This document shows, one piece after another, positions 21,113 to 32,019 of a stretch of DNA of 64,000 nt (position 1 is its first letter; every line of letters begins with the position of its first letter). Under the pieces are notes generated by a model. It saw nothing but the letters and a program-made list of their open reading frames with translations, was not told where the DNA came from and did no database searches. The translations under genes and the position numbers were made by a program. The DNA is taken from positions 1,798,001 to 1,862,000 of the forward strand of contig JAGMVK010000001.1 in assembly GCA_020747065.1 (NCBI GenBank), read 5' to 3'. The stretch is from Cadophora sp. MPI-SDFR-AT-0126 (lineage: Eukaryota > Ascomycota > Leotiomycetes > Helotiales > Ploettnerulaceae).

Positions 21113-22137
21113 CTAAGCGAACGATCTTGGCGCCATGACCACCACGTCTCCATAACCATATGATCCACCAGCCTCCGTTTCACTCCATGACGTGCTCATT
21201 GGCTTCTTGGATATGATATTGCTCGGGTGAAAGGCGTTGAACAAAGCCATCGTCAAGAACATCAGCGTCGCATCGAAAATGTAGATGTAGACCTCGGTTT
21301 TCAAAAGAGCACCATCATGCCCTTGGATATACTCTGCGATGCGAAAAATTGACCTAACCATGATCAAACAACTAGCGACATACAATACGATCATGTATCT
21401 TGGCCAGGGAATTTCACTTTTCAGCGATTTGATTGTCGGTGTTCTGGTGATTCTCAGGTGGAAGATGGCTGAGACGACGATGAATATGCCGAAGAAGAAG
21501 ACCTGGATGAAGAGTCCTCCGGTGATGATGTTTGTTCCACGCTTTTGATCGTCAGAGGACTTAGCTTTAGCAAGCATTCCACCACCTGTAAGGGGGAAAA
21601 ACACATGTCAGCCGGTATTCCCAGTTATTCGAGTCCTTTTCCCAGGCTGTAACTAAGACTTACCTGCTGACTGAGCCAAGAATGACATGACATCCCCCGC
21701 CACAAAGATTTTGGTAAGCCATTTGGCTCGGACGAGCGAAAGATCTTCTCCACCTGTCAACACTATGATACGTCCAAGGACCATATAAATGGAAGCCGCG
21801 AACAGCGTCGGCGCCAAGAGAAGCAGCAAGCTTTGCATGATGTAAGGGCCTGTCGTCCAGTTCGGCGACTGATTGCTCGCGATTGCACGACCAATATATC
21901 CGAAAATCTCGACTGCCTGACATCAACACATTGTCTCAAGCGACTGTGGGCTTTGTGTTACTTACAGTAGCATCCAATCACGAAGGGAATGAAGTACCAC
22001 GTTCTTTGCTTTGCAAGTTGAAAGCTGTGGAAAGCGGTCGTGCCGATGAATAAGATAATGAAAATTACTGCAGCAGCCATCGATGGATTGTATTCGAAGA
22101 GCACAAAGGCTTTTGGCGCATCCGCGGTGTCTGCCAT
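21113..22137 (-). CDS. RTA1-like seven-helix membrane protein (copy A)
   Basis: The gene encodes a 297-residue RTA1-domain protein; the family includes yeast RTA1, RSB1 and RTM1, linked to lipid translocation and resistance to toxic compounds. Exons are 22137-21966, 21912-21664 and 21585-21113. Seven hydrophobic helices can be traced, starting with AAAVIFIILFIGTTAFHSF. Family landmarks are FGYIGRAIA, LLLLAPTLFAASIYMVLGRII, KIFVAGDVMSFLAQSAGGGM, and FRIAEYIQGHDG with Glu and Arg in helix 6. It lies divergently from RTA1 copy B with about 900 bases between starts. The first exon is 172 nt with a phase-1 intron, as in copies B and C. Confidence 0.92.
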
Positions 22138-23042
22138 ATTCGTGCAGCCGTCAATCTTGGGTCAAGATTATTGAGAGAACTCTTTTGGCACGCTGGCATT
22201 CGTGTACGGAGGATCTGTCGAGGTTTATGGAGGAAAAGTCAAAGAATGATCAAAGGATACAAAGCACTTGATCTTTCGAGTTGATACCAACGCTTTTTCA
22301 TGTCCCCCTAGCAACAGTGATTATGACAATCACATCAGCACGTTCTCGGATCCTCGTACTGCCGTACAAGCGCTCGCGTTCTCGCTATGCAGGGGGCACT
22401 GAGTCGGTACGACCCGTTTCAAAACCTAAAACGAAATGAACACGATGAGCCTCAAGATTGATGCAAGGACGTTTGTTCGTTCCCGTACTCAATTCGCACT
22501 CCGGCCGTTATGATTGGCTGTTCTCTTTGATCCATGTCATCGCATCCAGGTACGGGAGATCCACACTTCCTCTTGACCAAACACAGTTCTTCAGAGAACA
22601 GACTTCGCTCCCGTCGTTCGTCGTACCTCACTCATTGAGATGTTCCGTTCCGAACTTAGAACACGCGTGCAGGCATATTTACTGTCCATGATCCCCTGAA
22701 CCCCTGAACCGCTTCCTCAAATGGATGATCCTCTACGGACAGTACTGTATCGAGATGCACCTTCATTGTCTGGATAACGATTGTGAAAATGCTAAAAATA
22801 GATTTCATGGTACCAGAGACCACCTCCACAGTTCGCATCGTCGGTATAGATATGGCTGGCCCCTCCCATTTCAAGCAAGGACTGCACATTGCCAGCAGAT
22901 CATTCCACTCCTTCACACTTCGTTCTTGCTCGTGTTAGTTTCTGATTTTTTACATTTGGGTCCGACTTCCTTGACCTTTCTTACATTTGGCGATTCAATC
23001 TGTTTTCATTCAGTACTTTCACTACTGCCTGGTACTCGCACA
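22138..23042. other. Divergent promoter between two RTA1-like genes
   Basis: About 900 bases separate the starts of copies A and B and must hold both promoters. No gene and no clear shared operator was recognised. Confidence 0.5.
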
Positions 23043-23944
23043 ATGTCGAACTCAACCGCGGATGCGGCACCGAAGAATTTGTACCATTATGATCCTAGTC
23101 CCAACCCTGCTCTGGTCGCCGCAGCATTGTTTGGAATGAGCGCAGTACTCCATCTTATCATTATGATAAAGAAGCGGACATTCTTTTACGCGGCGATGAC
23201 TGTCGGTGCTTTCAGTAGGCCACTCATAGATCCTCAAGGCATCAATCTAGGCTAACCAGGTGATCAGTGATGACGGGCGGCTATGGAGCTCGTTATCTCT
23301 CCGCCAAATCGCCTCACGTAGTCATGCTTTACGTCGCTCAAAGTCTTCTCATCCTTCTACCGCCGTCTCTGTACGCAGCAACCATATACATGATATACGG
23401 CAGAATCGTGCTTCTTGTGAATGCACCAGACGCTTCAGTGATCCGGCCGACCCGAGTGACGAAGATCTTTGTCATCGGAGACGTCCTCGCATTTTTCATT
23501 CAATCAGCTGGAGGTGGAATGATGGCACAGGAGGGTAAAGCCGAACTAGGCAAAACCGTTCTCCTCACCGGTTTGGGCGTACAACTCATATTCTTCGGGT
23601 TCTTCCTTCTGATTGCAATAATCTTCGACCATCGAATGACACAATCACCTATGCGACATATAATCCCAAAGTACGGCAAGCATAGCTGGAGGAAATTGCT
23701 TGTGCTATTGTTGGGCGCCGCGGTCATCATCGTCGTTCGATGTCTCTACCGAATTGCCGAGTACGTGTTGGGGACGGACGGTTATCTGTTGAAACACGAG
23801 TGGTGTGCGTATGCTGGTGACACAATCCCGATGCTGGTCGTTCAAGTTGCGTTCCATGTTGTCCATGCTGGTGATGTGTTTCCCAAGCCGGGTGAAGAGA
23901 AACAACTGGATGAGAGTTACATCAGCTTGACAGAGCGAGTGTAA
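23043..23944 (+). CDS. RTA1-like seven-helix membrane protein (copy B)
   Basis: The gene encodes a 282-residue RTA1-domain protein in two exons, 23043-23214 and 23268-23944. The first exon has exactly 172 nt, and its intron interrupts the codon after GAF in the same phase as in copies A and C. Landmarks are LLPPSLYAATIYMIYGRIV, KIFVIGDVLAFFIQSAGGGM and YRIAEYVLGTDGYLL. The second and third introns of the other copies are absent. The acceptor at 23267 (GATCAG) is preferred to CCAG at 23259 because the latter gives an early stop. A role in membrane lipid movement or drug tolerance follows from the family, not from direct evidence. Confidence 0.92.
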
Positions 23945-25413
23945 AAAATCTGTATGCGATTACATATCTGTTCAACGTGGCTTGGCAAATCTTTGGAAAA
24001 TAGCTCGTATTTTGGACCGCATCCTCAGGATGGACTGATATTAGGTCGATTCTTGGAGCCTCGGTGGTGGGCAAAGGCTGAGGGGAAGAGCACACTTGAT
24101 AAATTGAAAAATATCGCGCCAATGCGGCATTTGACTAAGCTCTCGTGTGTGAGTTGCTCTTCTAGATGAAACGATCTCCATCATGTGTCTCTGGGGTGCC
24201 AATCATATTGCCTTCAACCTGCGATTACTTCATCCAGTCGTTGACACTTTCCCAATTCATTTTACCATCCAGCGCTCTCATATGGGACCAAAGATAGTGT
24301 GAACAGGGGAAGAGTCTATCGCCGTTGATATCTTTTAAACGACAAGTGACACAGCTGACTCTTCCTTCAGGAACTTCCGGGAATGATGAGGCTTCGCTCT
24401 CGCGAATCGGTCGAGTGTCCTAATGGTAGACGTCACGCTTATGTCTACCATTATAACGAACTGCGAACGGCGGCTATGGAGTGTTGAAATCCGACAATAA
24501 ATCGGTCCTGCCTTCAGCTTTGGCCGGGAATGTTCGCGCGCGCCGATCTACAGGGTTACCCTGCTGTTTAACTTGAGCCTTGAAGCCCGGATTCTCGAAG
24601 TAGAAGTGAAACGAAACACTTTCCAAAAATCTCCAGATTTCTCTTTAAAGGCATCGATCAATGATCTTTATTTCGAGCCAGGTATGGTTGACATCTTATC
24701 TGATCTAACACGGACCTTGAGTCCGCTCCTTCGGCTGTCACGGTTGCCCAGGACATTGGAAGAGACCCCCTTTGAGCAGGTCTGAAGCAAAGACTGGAGG
24801 TGATCTTATGAGAATGGACGAGAAATTGTCAACGCGATTAAGGAACGGTGCAACGATGTGCTTTCATAAAGCTAGCAACATCTTGATCAAAAGGAAGTCC
24901 AGTTTGCAAGCTCAAGAAACAAAAGTTTGCTGAAATGGCAGTAAATATTGCAAGAACTTCGAGTACGAGTTTCAGATGTTGAAAGATTCTGTATTTGATC
25001 CCTACGCCCTGGATCGACGTATTGATGTAATAGACAGTGAGGTAGGAAAGCATATCAGATCTCACACGCGTTTGGGTTGTTTGAGATTAGTTGTTCGGTG
25101 AAACGTTCTCCCGAATACGCGTGCTCCATTATCCTGATGATCGTACCTCTTTGGACAACCAGCCACAGGGCGAATGTCTAATAATCGAGACAGAGGCTAT
25201 CATAGATCATTGTTCGAGGTCGATCATGATGCTTCATAGCTTTCTCCTGATGAACAATACGTCGCGTAGATCACGTGCATACAGTAGCCTTTAGTCAGCA
25301 CTTGATGGAAGTTCATTTTCTCCGTTTGTCGAAGTTTCCCAACTCGAGACCCAGGCCAACTGTAAAGCAATACCACATACAACGTCCACCTCCCAAGTAT
25401 CACATCGTCCATC
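23945..25413. other. 1.5 kb gap with a hairpin
   Basis: No gene is supported. A perfect 11-bp inverted repeat at 24421-24453 is the only clear structure. Short ORFs near 24573 and 25091 lack any domain or splice signal. Confidence 0.5.
24421..24453. repeat. Perfect 11-bp inverted repeat
   Basis: TAATGGTAGAC and GTCTACCATTA flank an eleven-base loop in non-coding DNA. It could be a cruciform, a regulatory palindrome or the remnant of a small transposon. Confidence 0.75.
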
Positions 25414-25752
25414 ATGGCACGCGGACTCCAGAAGGTAAACATGGACCGCATCGCTGCAATGATCGACCGCTGACTTCACCGCCCAGATCGAAGCCCAGCA
25501 GAAGGCAGCAGAGAAAGCCAAGAAAGGTGGCAATTCCATCCTCAAGAAGGACAAGGGAATGAAGTTTCAATGCGTATGGCTGCTAGGTCTCCATTAGGAG
25601 TTTACTAACCTTGACTAGTCGACATGCAGAGCAGAGATTGATAACCTTAATAACATGAAAATCCACTGGAGTGTAGGTGCCCCGAACAGCACGAATGGAC
25701 TTCGAACTAACCAAGACAGTCGAAACACCCAAAGCTTGCTACCCCCGACTGA
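25414..25752 (+). CDS. Small C2H2 zinc-finger protein, ZNF706/SERF-like
   Basis: Four short exons (25414-25434, 25487-25573, 25619-25672, 25720-25752) encode a 64-residue protein that simple ORF searching misses. It begins MARGLQK, then a Lys/Ala/Gln-rich helix (IEAQQKAAEKAKKGG), then a single zinc finger with Cys36, Cys39, His52 and His57, ending SKHPKL. This matches the small conserved family of human ZNF706 and plant At2g23090, whose N-terminus resembles the 4F5/SERF motif. All introns are GT-AG, 46-52 nt long, with good branch sites; two have phase 0 joins exactly at motif borders. The function of the family is poorly known; SERF-type N-termini have been tied to amyloid modulation. It sits between two RTA1-like genes, with no obvious functional link. 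Confidence 0.85.
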
Positions 25753-26625
25753 TGAATTTGCAAGTATGGGAAAAGCTCCAGCTGCGGACTCGAGCAAGAA
25801 GTGAGCGAGACCTACCGTCATGTGACCGTCATGTGATGTGATGAAGTGTTTCATTGCCGGAACCAGACAGAGATGATAGAGAGATACCCGGACCATTGCA
25901 GCATATCAATATAGTGGCTTCCTGAGGCTCTTCTGCTTTCCTGAATGCATGTGGCACGTCTCTAATCACTTGGTGGTTGACATTATCCTCATCCTGGTTG
26001 AGCAGCCTGAAGAACTAACCCAAGCCACCCGTCTCCGACGAACAATTGAGGCGTCCCTGAGCTGTCTCTTATTCATTCTTTCTGGAAACTCAAATGCTTG
26101 TCGTTTCTCCTTCCAGATGGTGGGCCAGGATCCAATACGCGTATCGGATTTTCAAGTGTATTCTCGCTAATTCTTGGCATGACAACCCGCGTATGGACCA
26201 CTTAGTCACCGGAGACATCGCCCAGCATAGCAGTTCAACCCTGCCCTGCTTACCGCAATCGTCCTTCCTGAGTCACTCGATTGATTGACAATGCTGCCCT
26301 CTTCATCTCCATTGAGTGCGGCTGACCTGTGAATCGTATCTACCATGCTCGGAATGGTGTTCAACCGGGATGGTTCTCAAGTTGACACGAGTATTGCAGA
26401 GAGGCCGCGCACGCATGCGAACACTTCCAAAACTTGCTGTTCGGTGATTGTAAAGTCTTGATATATATTTCTGGCTTTTGCTTATATATTGATCATTATC
26501 TCCATCAACATTCCGTTCGTCAATTGTTCTCGTAATCTCCTTTTGCTTCGCGCTCCGTTCGATTCATCAAGTATTACACTTTCAAGTACACGAAAGCCCC
26601 TCCTCCCATTCTCAACAATACGCGA
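25753..26625. other. Gap upstream of RTA1 copy C
   Basis: The 3' end of the zinc-finger gene and the copy C promoter lie here. A pyrimidine-rich leader precedes the ATG at 26626. No gene is seen. Confidence 0.5.
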
Positions 26626-27733
26626 ATGGCAAAGCTCGAAGCCTACAAAGGCGTGTACTATTTCTGGGCGTTCTTACCTTCCCAAGCCGCTTCCATCACT
26701 TTCCTGCTTCTTTTCCTTTCGACCACTATCCTACATTTCTGGAGGATCTACAAACTCCGCACTTGGTTTTGTCTATCTTTTGCGATAGGATGCTTTAGTA
26801 CGCACCTCTCGACTACTAATTCGATGAACAGCTAGCTCTGACATTCCAATGTAGGTGAAGTTCTCGGTTTTGCTGGACGAGCAGCTGCATACAACTATTC
26901 CGGGTCTATTGTCACGTTCCTCATTCAAGCTATCTTCCTGGTCATTGCTCCTGCTTTCTGTACGTACCCCCGAACAGCTCCTTCATCGCCGTGGCCGTAA
27001 TCATACAACTTCTGCTGATTACTCCTTCAAACCAGTTGCCGCCTCAATATACATGACCCTCACACGCATCATACGTACAGTCAAGGGGGAACACTTATCC
27101 ATCATCCGAATCAACTGGTTGTCCAGAACATTTGTGATCGGCGATCTCATTTCGCTGAATGTGCAGTCTGCGGCCTCAGGACTGAATTCTACACCCAAGA
27201 TAGCGCAGATTGGAGAGTATATCGTGGTTGCGGGACTGTTCATGCAGCTAATTCTGCTCGGGTTATTTTTCGTTGTTGCTATCATTTTCCAAAGACGGTT
27301 GGCCAAACAGCCGACGAGAGAATCGTGAGTGCCATTTGTCGTAATGCTCTTCTTTCTGTTGATCGCCCATTTGGGGACTTCAAGACACCCAGCCGATCAC
27401 GATCATTGTGTGGGATGAATAGTAACACGGTATTCTTACAGATGCACGACAGAAAAGCCATGGCGTCAGACACTCAATATGATATATGTCGCAAGCACTC
27501 TTATTTTCGGTCGATCAGTCTTCCGAGTTGTGGAGTACATGCAAGGCCACGATGGATATTCCTTGACACACGAATGGACCCTGTATACGTTCGATGCGGT
27601 GCCGATGTTTGCTGTTACTATCATCTTCTGGTACTGGTACCCAGGATATGTCCAACCTGAAGCCGAGGATGTGGAGAGGATAGAGCTGGCGAATAGTGGG
27701 GCCAAGTTTACAAAATTTAGATGGAGTCGATAG
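26626..27733 (+). CDS. RTA1-like seven-helix membrane protein (copy C)
   Basis: The gene encodes a 285-residue RTA1-domain protein in four exons: 26626-26797, 26855-26959, 27036-27324 and 27442-27733. Landmarks are VLGFAGRAAAYN, LVIAPAFFAASIYMTLTRII, RTFVIGDLISLNVQSAASG and FRVVEYMQGHDGYSL. Exon 1 is again 172 nt with a phase-1 intron. Later introns lie at sites not shared with copy A, so the copies have diverged for a long time or had different ancestors within the family. The reading frame is intact. A UPC2-like regulator follows 570 bases downstream on the same strand. Confidence 0.92.
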
Positions 27734-28304
27734 ACGGGATTGTACAGTGCGAGGTCCTGGCACATTGCCACGAAACTTGGGAGCATTTAGTGCTGGGATA
27801 TTCTTGTTGTGAGATTACCGAGATAGAGGCGTACTTTCAAGCAGTTCGCATTTGAGCATAGATTTTAAAAGACATACTGTGGAAATCGAACAACTCATTT
27901 TCTATGGATATTTTGTAGCTTTGAATATCACGCTTGTACCACAGAAGCATCATGTTGGTCTTCATGTTGCAAATTTAATGGTTCTCGCTCTCCAGGAACC
28001 TGAAAAGCTGGAAGGTCTTTCCTCGGTCAGGGTGTTGATATGGACCCACGATCTGATTGGCTATGAGGCGACGTTCTACCCCACCATTCTTGGCGCAATG
28101 TCCCGACCCCGTCGACAAATTCATCATTCATCACGTACACTGTAAGGCATCAGCGCAACCTCTAACTTATCTTCAAACTATCATATCAACGCACACATGA
28201 AGGACCTCGGTATATTAATCGAAGTTAACCGGTCCCTTATCGTTGTTCACGAATCACTCTCGGTACCCCACGATTTCCCCTAAATCTTGAAATTCTCCCA
28301 CCCT
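27734..28304. other. Gap between RTA1 copy C and UPC2-like regulator
   Basis: 570 bases of AT-rich intergenic DNA; no gene seen. Confidence 0.5.
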
Positions 28305-29706
28305 ATGATACGCAGAAGCCATAAGAAGTCCCGACAGGGGTGCGCGGAATGCAAGCGTAGTCATAAGAAGGTATTTCCTAATCTTGGCACTTTACAACAT
28401 TCTTTTTCATGTTCACAAATGCTGATTGCAAGGCGTCATCATAGTGTGACGAGACTCGACCATCATGTGTCAACTGCACCATCGCCAATAAACAATGCTC
28501 TTATACCCAGGCCGCAAGGAAATCTGATTCGACCAGTCAGAGCCCCAGCAGCAGACAGGGATTCATTTCAGTTTCTGAAGATCTGGCTGGCTCTCCAGAT
28601 CAGAGCCCCAACGCCCAAACTCCTCACCGCAGCCAGCCGGGAACACCAGCACCAGCACCTTCTCGTGCCGAGCCTTATGTCAACATCCTTCACCTAGAGC
28701 TCTACCAGAATTTAATTACTGAAAATATTCCCACGTTTGACGATGAAGCATCGAAGGCTGAATGGGTTGCTACCACCAATCGAGTAAGGCTACCGAATTT
28801 CCAGTCTCGATTTACATCCATCTTCGGAACTCGTACCTCTGGTCCCTGGCTGTTTTCTAGCCTTTCCGATGGTAGCGAGATATGTATGAGGTACTAACGT
28901 TATTTTAGTACACTTTCGAGTATCCATACATCATGTACGAGTCCCTTGCCATGTCAGCGTTCCAACTCAGCATCAAGCACCCTTCAAAATCCACCATGTA
29001 CCTTGCCGAATCAACAGCCCTACAAGCACAGGCACTATCCATCTTCAACGAAGCATGTCCTACCCTCACACCAGAGAATACAGTCCCAGCGTTCCTCTTC
29101 GCCGCCATCCTTGGCCTTCATTGCTTCTGTGATACTTTCTCGGCACCAAGCCCAGATTTAGATACCTTCCTAGATCGTTTGGTACAGTCTATACGACTTT
29201 TGAGAGGCATTCGAGCCACGACCGGAACATCTTGGGACTATATCAGGAATTCAGACATCAAGGTTCTCCTCGCCGACGAAGGCCAGGCTCTAGAACGCGA
29301 TGACAACGTCACCCGTGCATTCGACAATCTCAAATACACGTTCTCTCAATCTCACACCCTCTCCGCTTTCGAAGCCAAAGTCTACGGCGAAGCCATAGAT
29401 GGCTTGATCAAAGTTTACAATTCTCAATTGCCGAATGGGGAATCTAAAATTCTCCCAGATGCAAGGATCGTCATGTCCTGGCCCATTAGCGTCTCAGCCG
29501 AATATACAGAACTACTGCAGCGGAGAAAGCCCGAGGCGTTAGTTGTCATGGCGCACTTCTCGATCTTGTTGCATTGTAGAAGATCGTATTGGGCCGTCCG
29601 CGAGGCGGGGAGTTTCTTGCTTGCTGCTATCGAAGAATACCTTGGTGAGGAGTGGGCGCATTGGTTGCTTATCCCCAAGGAGATAATACCGCCGTTAGAT
29701 ATGTAG
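28305..29706 (+). CDS. Zn2Cys6 transcription factor, UPC2-like
   Basis: The gene encodes a 400-residue binuclear zinc-cluster regulator with exons 28305-28370, 28445-28783 and 28909-29706. The cluster is split by intron 1 after HKK: Cys13, Cys16 on exon 1 and Cys23, 30, 33 and 40 on exon 2, with the sequence GCAECKRSHKK then CDETRPSC. This form, an N-terminal cluster starting RRSHKKSR followed by NILHLELYQNL and a Fungal_trans_2-type domain, is the common mould group annotated as sterol uptake control protein 2-like. Yeast and Candida UPC2 control ergosterol and azole-response genes, but many mould members have other roles. The placement beside three RTA1-like genes is suggestive because RTA1-family genes answer to sterol stress in yeasts; a regulatory link here is inference. 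Confidence 0.88.
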
Positions 29707-30314
29707 ACCTATCAGAGCTTGTGGGTCTCGTAAATGTGTCAAATCAAGTTTCCTTTCGGCTACCAGGGTCTGCAGTAGAGTATGGGGAAAAAGGAGGAAT
29801 GGTCTTGTTGCTGATCTCTTTGTCATTTTCCCGCATGCTTGACTTTCTTCAATTCGAGCATCCGCCATTGAGTGTTTCTGACATCTACCTCCCACCGACA
29901 GAAGGATTCCTGATTCAGACCAATTGAGTTGAGCGTCACCTGAGGCGTTCGCCACACTTCGCTTGGCTGCTGAGAACGCAGCGGGGCTTGGCTGTGGGCA
30001 GCACCTCGCTTCACTGTGTTGTGGGATCCGGCATTTCGGCAACAGGTGGGATGTCGAGTGGGAGGCAGCTAGCTGAACGGCAAGCCCACGATGCTTCGAG
30101 CAGATGATGTAAGACGAGGGGTTGAAACTCTTTGAGAAATTTCGTGTGAAGAGGCGTATTTAAGTCTCGTCGTGTTCCTCTCTGGTGGCAATCATCAAAC
30201 ATCAGAATACTCAACTCTCCTGCACCAAGAACTTCTCACATCGTTCATTCAACTTCATATTATTTACTCCTATCCAGATCCTATCACAAGTAAATCGTAC
30301 GTCAACAGCTGAAA
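29707..30314. other. Gap upstream of NmrA-like gene
   Basis: 600 bases with no supported gene; contains the NmrA-like gene promoter and leader. Confidence 0.5.
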
Positions 30315-31270
30315 ATGTCTTCTATAAAGAACGTTGTTCTCGCCGGAGTAGGTCACCTCCTTGTCCTCATGACGGAAGTAGCTAATCTTGGTTACAGGCA
30401 TCCGGTAACCTTGGTCCAGCAATCCTCCAAGCCCTCCTCGACTCCGGCAAATTCAACGTCACGGTACTCACTCGTGAGGAATCCAAGGCGACCTTTCCCT
30501 CCGCAGTAAAAGTCATCAAAGTCGACTACTCTTCTCTCGAGTCCCTTACTTCAGCCTTCCAAGGCCAAGATGCCGTCATTTCCACCCTCAGCGCTGTTGC
30601 CCTCTCCGACCAAACCCGTATGATTGACGCCGCCATCGCCGCTGGCGTGCAGCGATTCCTACCCTCAGAATTCGGTTCCAATCTCGAGAACCCGAAAGCC
30701 AGAGCTCTCCCTGTCTTCGCCGGCAAAGTCGAGGTCCAGAACTATCTCGTCGAGAAGAGCAAATCTAACCCCAAGTTCTCGTACACCATCATCCGTAACG
30801 GTTTTCTCCTCGACTGGGGTCTTCAGGTCGGCTTTATTATCAACACCAAGGATTTTAAGCCTACCATTTACGGTTCCGGAGACCAGGAGTTCTCTACCAC
30901 ATCACTCGCTGCTGTTGGCCAAGCCGTTGTGGGAGTCTTGAGCAACATTGCCGAGACGGCAAACAAGGCGGTGTATGTTGAGGAGATTGCGCTGACGCAG
31001 AACAAATTGTTGGCAATGGCGAAAAAGCTCACGCCTGGGACGACTTGGGAGCCAGTACGAGGTGACTTGGATGCGATGAAGGCTGCGTCGGATGAGAGAT
31101 TGAAGCAAGGATTGTTTGATGATGAGACATTCTTCCCTTACATCTTTATGGCTGGGTTTGGGGAGGGGTATGGAGCAAAGTTGCAGAAAGTTGATAATGA
31201 GCTTCTGGGGGTGAAGAGAATTACCGAAGCAGATGTTGAAGCTATGCTGAAGACTGTAGTCCAGGGCTAG
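30315..31270 (+). CDS. NmrA-like NAD(P)-binding reductase (isoflavone reductase-like)
   Basis: Two exons, 30315-30347 and 30398-31270, encode 302 residues of an atypical short-chain dehydrogenase. The intron splits the nucleotide-binding loop: exon 1 ends VVLAG and exon 2 starts ASGNLG, together giving GASGNLG at residues 11-17. VTVLTREESKATF follows with the basic residue that usually marks NADPH preference, then DAVISTLSA and RFLPSEFG, typical of the isoflavone/pinoresinol reductase branch. The active-site Lys of plant relatives (near AGKVEVQNYL) appears present. Fungal members act as reductases or as redox sensors; the substrate cannot be told. An amidohydrolase follows on the same strand. 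Confidence 0.92.
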
Positions 31271-32019
31271 ACTTAGACTGACGGAAATTCGAAGCATTGA
31301 TTCGTAGGAATAATAAAGAAGTTTCTATTTGCAGTGACGATGTTACATGACAGCCTCATGTTACGGGCAATAAATATTCTTGCCCTGTAGCCTATATAAT
31401 GAAACATCTTCAATTATTTTTCGCGCGATTTGGAACTGGACCTCACGATCAATATCAATCTGTCATGGGTTACGATAGTGTGAAATTCCTAATCTGAGGC
31501 CATGTCAGGACAAAGTACCGCACCGCCCAAGTCCAACAGCACCCAAATATGAAACCTAGGAGATTAAATGTAAGCCGACACTGCCGGCGGGAACTAGCCT
31601 TCCGAGCAACATCTTCTGCTGTCAGCTGAAAACAAAGTTGATCTTACGCGAGGCCGCGCCTCGCTCTGGGGAGCGATTCCGGCAACCTTGTCGCAAATCA
31701 AGTATGCGACAAGGAAATGGAGAAATGTAGCACCGACATGAACAGTATAAGAAAACGAATTATCAAGCCAGCAGTGTAGAGATTTGCTATTCCGAAGACA
31801 ATCTTGTGAACTGTGATGAGTGTAGAACTCACCAGCCAATGTCAACAAATCCGGGCCAATCCTCGCTTATGAAGACCGCTTCAGCAACGGCCACGGACAT
31901 TGACCGAGCTCCACTTTTTGATATTCCATCATCTGGCACTCGAGCTTTTACAACATAAGATTTACAAATCCCCCACCTTCAAGTGCTGCATCAAACACTT
32001 AAATATAACTACTGTCATC
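31271..32019. other. Gap upstream of amidohydrolase
   Basis: 750 bases with no supported gene; the open frame in phase with the next gene begins at 31900, but its first 40 residues look like untranslated leader. Confidence 0.5.

Noticed and set aside
31900..32019. Forty extra N-terminal codons of the amidohydrolase
   Set aside because: They lack family similarity, and the next Met begins a plausible mitochondrial targeting peptide.
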